Positions 61,672-64,000 of a stretch of 64,000 nt of DNA are shown here, in pieces (the first letter of the stretch is position 1; each line of letters opens with the position of its first letter). The notes under the pieces are model-generated. The model was not told the DNA's origin, ran no database searches, and saw only the letters and a list, made by a program, of their open reading frames with translations. The stretch spans positions 1-64,000 of the forward strand of contig SUVO01000007.1 of assembly GCA_015061955.1 (NCBI GenBank), read 5' to 3'. This stretch comes from Verrucomicrobiaceae bacterium. GTDB lineage: Bacteria > Verrucomicrobiota > Verrucomicrobiia > Opitutales > Intestinicryptomonadaceae. Made by a program: the position numbers and the translations under genes.

Positions 61672-62844
61672 ATGAATAATCCTAAAAGATTTATAGCAAA
61701 TCATGTTCTCGAATTGCCCAAATCGGGTATCAGAGAGTTTTTTGCAATTGCAGCAACAATGTCCGATGCAATATCGTTGGGCATAGGCGAACCTGATTTC
61801 GTTACGCCTTGGCATATCAGAGAAGCGGCGATTTTCGCAATAGAAAATGGCAAGACATCGTATACCGATAATCTTGGTTTGCGTTCGTTGCGTAATGAAA
61901 TTGCAAATTATGTTGGTGCAAATTATGGTATTGCTTACGATGCCTCGTGCGAAGTTTTAGTAGGTGTTGGTGTTTCGGAAGTTCTCGATTGTGTGTTGCG
62001 TGCAATTATCAACCCAGGCGACAAGGTTATGTATCACGAACCTTGCTTTGTGTCGTATGCACCAAGTATAAAGTTGGCACATGGTATTCCTGTACAGGTG
62101 AAAACTCGTCCAGAAGACCATTTTGCTTTTAATATCGACGAAGTTAAAAAATCTTGGCAACCTGGTTGTAAGGCTATTTTGTTGAACTTTCCAACAAATC
62201 CAACTGGTGGTGTGGCAGAGGCTCAGCAGTTGAAAGAGTTGGCTAAGTTTGCGCAAGAAAAAGATATGCTTGTTATCAGCGATGAAATTTATTCAGAGCT
62301 AACTTACGATGGTAAGCATGTGTCGATTGCGTCTTTCGATGGTATGAAAGAGCGTACTGTATTTTTGCATGGTTTTTCAAAAGCATTCGCTATGACAGGC
62401 TTTAGAATTGGTTATGCTTGTGCGCCAAAAGAAATTATAGAAGGTGCTATGAAGGCTCATCAATATGCTATAATGTGTGCGCCAATAGTATCGCAAGAAG
62501 CCGCAATTGAAGCGTTGCGCAATGGTAAAAAATCAATGTTGCAAATGCGCGAGCAATATCAAAACCGTCGTGATTTTATAGTTGGTAAGTTTAATGAAAT
62601 GGGTATGGATTGCCACTTGCCAAAGGGTACTTTTTATGCGTTCCCATCAATAAAAAGATTTGGAATGACTTCGATGGAATTTGCAAAATATATTCTAAAC
62701 GAAGCTAAAGTTGCAGTTGTTCCTGGTTCGGCATTCGGTGAAGATGGCGAAGGTTTTGTGCGTGCAAGCTTCTCAACAAGTTATGATAATTTAGTTGAAG
62801 CTTCTGAAAGAATGAAAAAAGCAATAGATAAATTACATGTCTAA
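61672..62844 (+). CDS. alaT: Class I/II PLP aminotransferase, probably alanine transaminase
   Basis: 390 residues. SLGIGEPDFVTP, SYTDNLGLRSLRNEIANYVG, NFPTNPTGGV (about 182-191), VISDEIYSELTY and the Schiff-base lysine in FLHGFSKAFAMTGFRIGYA (about 236). Gene pairing with an Lrp regulator points to alanine transaminase like YugH. The stop overlaps the start of der by 8 bases. Confidence 0.88.
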   Translation: MNNPKRFIANHVLELPKSGIREFFAIAATMSDAISLGIGEPDFVTPWHIREAAIFAIENGKTSYTDNLGLRSLRNEIANYVGANYGIAYDASCEVLVGVGVSEVLDCVLRAIINPGDKVMYHEPCFVSYAPSIKLAHGIPVQVKTRPEDHFAFNIDEVKKSWQPGCKAILLNFPTNPTGGVAEAQQLKELAKFAQEKDMLVISDEIYSELTYDGKHVSIASFDGMKERTVFLHGFSKAFAMTGFRIGYACAPKEIIEGAMKAHQYAIMCAPIVSQEAAIEALRNGKKSMLQMREQYQNRRDFIVGKFNEMGMDCHLPKGTFYAFPSIKRFGMTSMEFAKYILNEAKVAVVPGSAFGEDGEGFVRASFSTSYDNLVEASERMKKAIDKLHV

Positions 62845-64000
62845 TATTTCTAAAAGTATAGCGTTGGTAGGGCGTCCTAATGTTGGTAAAAGTCGATTGT
62901 TCAACAGATTAATTGGCAGACGCGTTTCGATTGTACACGATAAACCTGGTGTTACACGAGATATTGTTGTTGAAAAGCTTTCCGATTCGCTCATTTTAAT
63001 GGATACAGGTGGTATGGGGGCAACGCCAGATATGACCGAAAAAGTTATTGCCGATGCTACTAATGAGCAAGCTAATTTTGCAATTACTACTGCCGATACC
63101 ATTGTGTTTGTTGTAGATTTACAAGCTGGCTTAACTGGTTTAGATATGGAAATAGCATCGTTGTTGCGTTCTTCGGGTAAAGATGTTATTGTTGCTATAA
63201 ATAAAGTTGATGCACCACAGCATAGTCAGTTGGCGTCTGATTTCTACTCGTTAGGCTTTAAAAATACAGTTGAAGTTTCGGCAGAACATGGCAATGGTGT
63301 TGATTCTTTAGTTTCTATGTTAGAAGCAAAATACGGAGCTTTTGATACCGAAGCTAAAAATGATGGCGAAGACAGAATAAAAATCTGTGTGGCTGGGCGT
63401 CCAAATGTTGGCAAAAGTTCAATTTTAAATCGCTTGTTAGGTGAAAAACGTTTGATAGTAAGCGATGTTGCTGGTACTACTAGGGATAGTGTAAAATGCG
63501 ATATTGATGTGCCTGTAAAAGACGGTGATACTATGAAATTCCGTATGTACGATACTGCGGGATTGCGTGTAAAACGTAAAACAAATACATCGTTAGATTA
63601 TTTATCATCGTTGCGTACACACAAAGTTATAACAGCGTGCGATGTTGTGTTTTTGGTGATAGATGCTATGGAAGGCGTTTCCGAGTTAGATAAACGTTTG
63701 GCAGGCGAGATTGCTGAAGCTGGGGCATCTATAATTGTTGTTGTAAATAAGTGGGATTACGCAGTTGAAATGTTCTCGCGCTCTACTTTGGGCAACTACA
63801 AAAATATTCAAGAGTTCGGTAAAGATTTTGAAACAGCAGTGCGTCATGAATTGCCTTTGATTGGTGATTCTCGTATATATTTTGTATCGGCAAAAAATGA
63901 TACAGGTATTGATAAACTTCCTGAGGCTGCAATGCGAATTTATAAAAAGATGAATTCTGCCGTTTCAACAGGTAAGTTGAATACTGTTATTCAAAAGTTG
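62837..64000 (+). CDS. der: GTPase Der/EngA, 3' end cut by the window
   Basis: 388 codons present; full Der is about 440-490. First G domain: GRPNVGKSRLF (G1, about 11-21), MDTGG (G3) and NKVD (G4). Second: GRPNVGKSSILN (about 186), YDTAG and NKWD. The tandem GTPase layout is unique to Der, which matures the 50S subunit. The ATG at 62837 overlaps the aminotransferase stop. The KH-like C-terminus lies beyond the window. Confidence 0.95.
   Translation, partial: MSNISKSIALVGRPNVGKSRLFNRLIGRRVSIVHDKPGVTRDIVVEKLSDSLILMDTGGMGATPDMTEKVIADATNEQANFAITTADTIVFVVDLQAGLTGLDMEIASLLRSSGKDVIVAINKVDAPQHSQLASDFYSLGFKNTVEVSAEHGNGVDSLVSMLEAKYGAFDTEAKNDGEDRIKICVAGRPNVGKSSILNRLLGEKRLIVSDVAGTTRDSVKCDIDVPVKDGDTMKFRMYDTAGLRVKRKTNTSLDYLSSLRTHKVITACDVVFLVIDAMEGVSELDKRLAGEIAEAGASIIVVVNKWDYAVEMFSRSTLGNYKNIQEFGKDFETAVRHELPLIGDSRIYFVSAKNDTGIDKLPEAAMRIYKKMNSAVSTGKLNTVIQKL

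Noticed and set aside
1-64000. rRNA genes, CRISPR arrays, insertion sequences or prophage
   Set aside because: None recognised on either strand; no transposase, integrase, cas or phage structural motifs in the readable frames.

Overview
The window looks like a chromosome segment of a low-GC, Gram-negative, host- or gut-associated member of the Verrucomicrobiota, most likely Opitutales-like. The basis is gene content: two proteins with PEP-CTERM sorting tails beside TonB-dependent receptors, an LpxC-FabZ fusion followed by lpxA, STN-type domains, and AT-rich codon use with mostly weak Shine-Dalgarno sequences. No 16S gene is present, so the phylum call is inference.

Layout. 1-3.3 kb: tail of an intergenic repeat, then a secreted sialidase-like protein and a secreted glycosidase-like protein. 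3.3-10.1 kb: a vitamin B12 acquisition island with two cobalamin riboswitches, two TonB-dependent receptors and two PEP-CTERM surface proteins. 10.1-20 kb: RhlE-type helicase, DegT-like PLP protein, mutS and an unusual uvrC-gluQ fusion, then FmdB, a TPR lipoprotein, a zinc-site-less site-2-protease homologue and a Cys-less FmdB paralogue. 20-26 kb: class II aldolase, a glycosidase-like lipoprotein, a DRE-TIM aldolase behind a Phe/Tyr-rich leader ORF and attenuator, and rpsP-trmD-rplS. 26-32.4 kb: HAD phosphatase, LamG lipoprotein, YjdF-like membrane protein, a CocE remnant, a Sel1 protein, tmRNA (ssrA), a toroid protein and a stack of intergenic repeat elements. 32.4-38.2 kb: rhaB, FNT channel, tRNA-Gly(TCC), hisG, VTT-family membrane protein, tRNA-Thr(CGT), a tiny hydrophobic ORF with a perfect Shine-Dalgarno, and glgC. 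38.4-48.6 kb: three tandem paralogous esterases, an MBL hydrolase, ribD, a methyltransferase, an M16 peptidase, and an STN-domain gene split at an A10 tract. 48.9-64 kb: housekeeping block pyrH-frr-proB-sufT, PstS-like protein, tRNA-Gly(GCC), ybaK, recN, ftsK, lpxC/fabZ-lpxA, mnmM, an Lrp regulator with an alanine-type aminotransferase, and the start of der.

The signals that ordinary annotation would miss are: (i) a modular intergenic element, at least six copies here, built from an intrinsic terminator nested in inverted repeats plus an interchangeable cassette whose three-base-loop hairpin exists in three compensated versions; (ii) a textbook-like Phe/Tyr attenuator in front of a DRE-TIM aldolase of unknown role; (iii) a 23-residue hydrophobic peptide gene with a strong Shine-Dalgarno and a predicted antisense transcript, resembling a type I toxin-antitoxin locus; (iv) the UvrC-GluQRS fusion; and (v) PEP-CTERM proteins under B12 riboswitch control, candidates for surface B12-binding factors. 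All functional statements are from reading the sequence; no database search or folding program was run.
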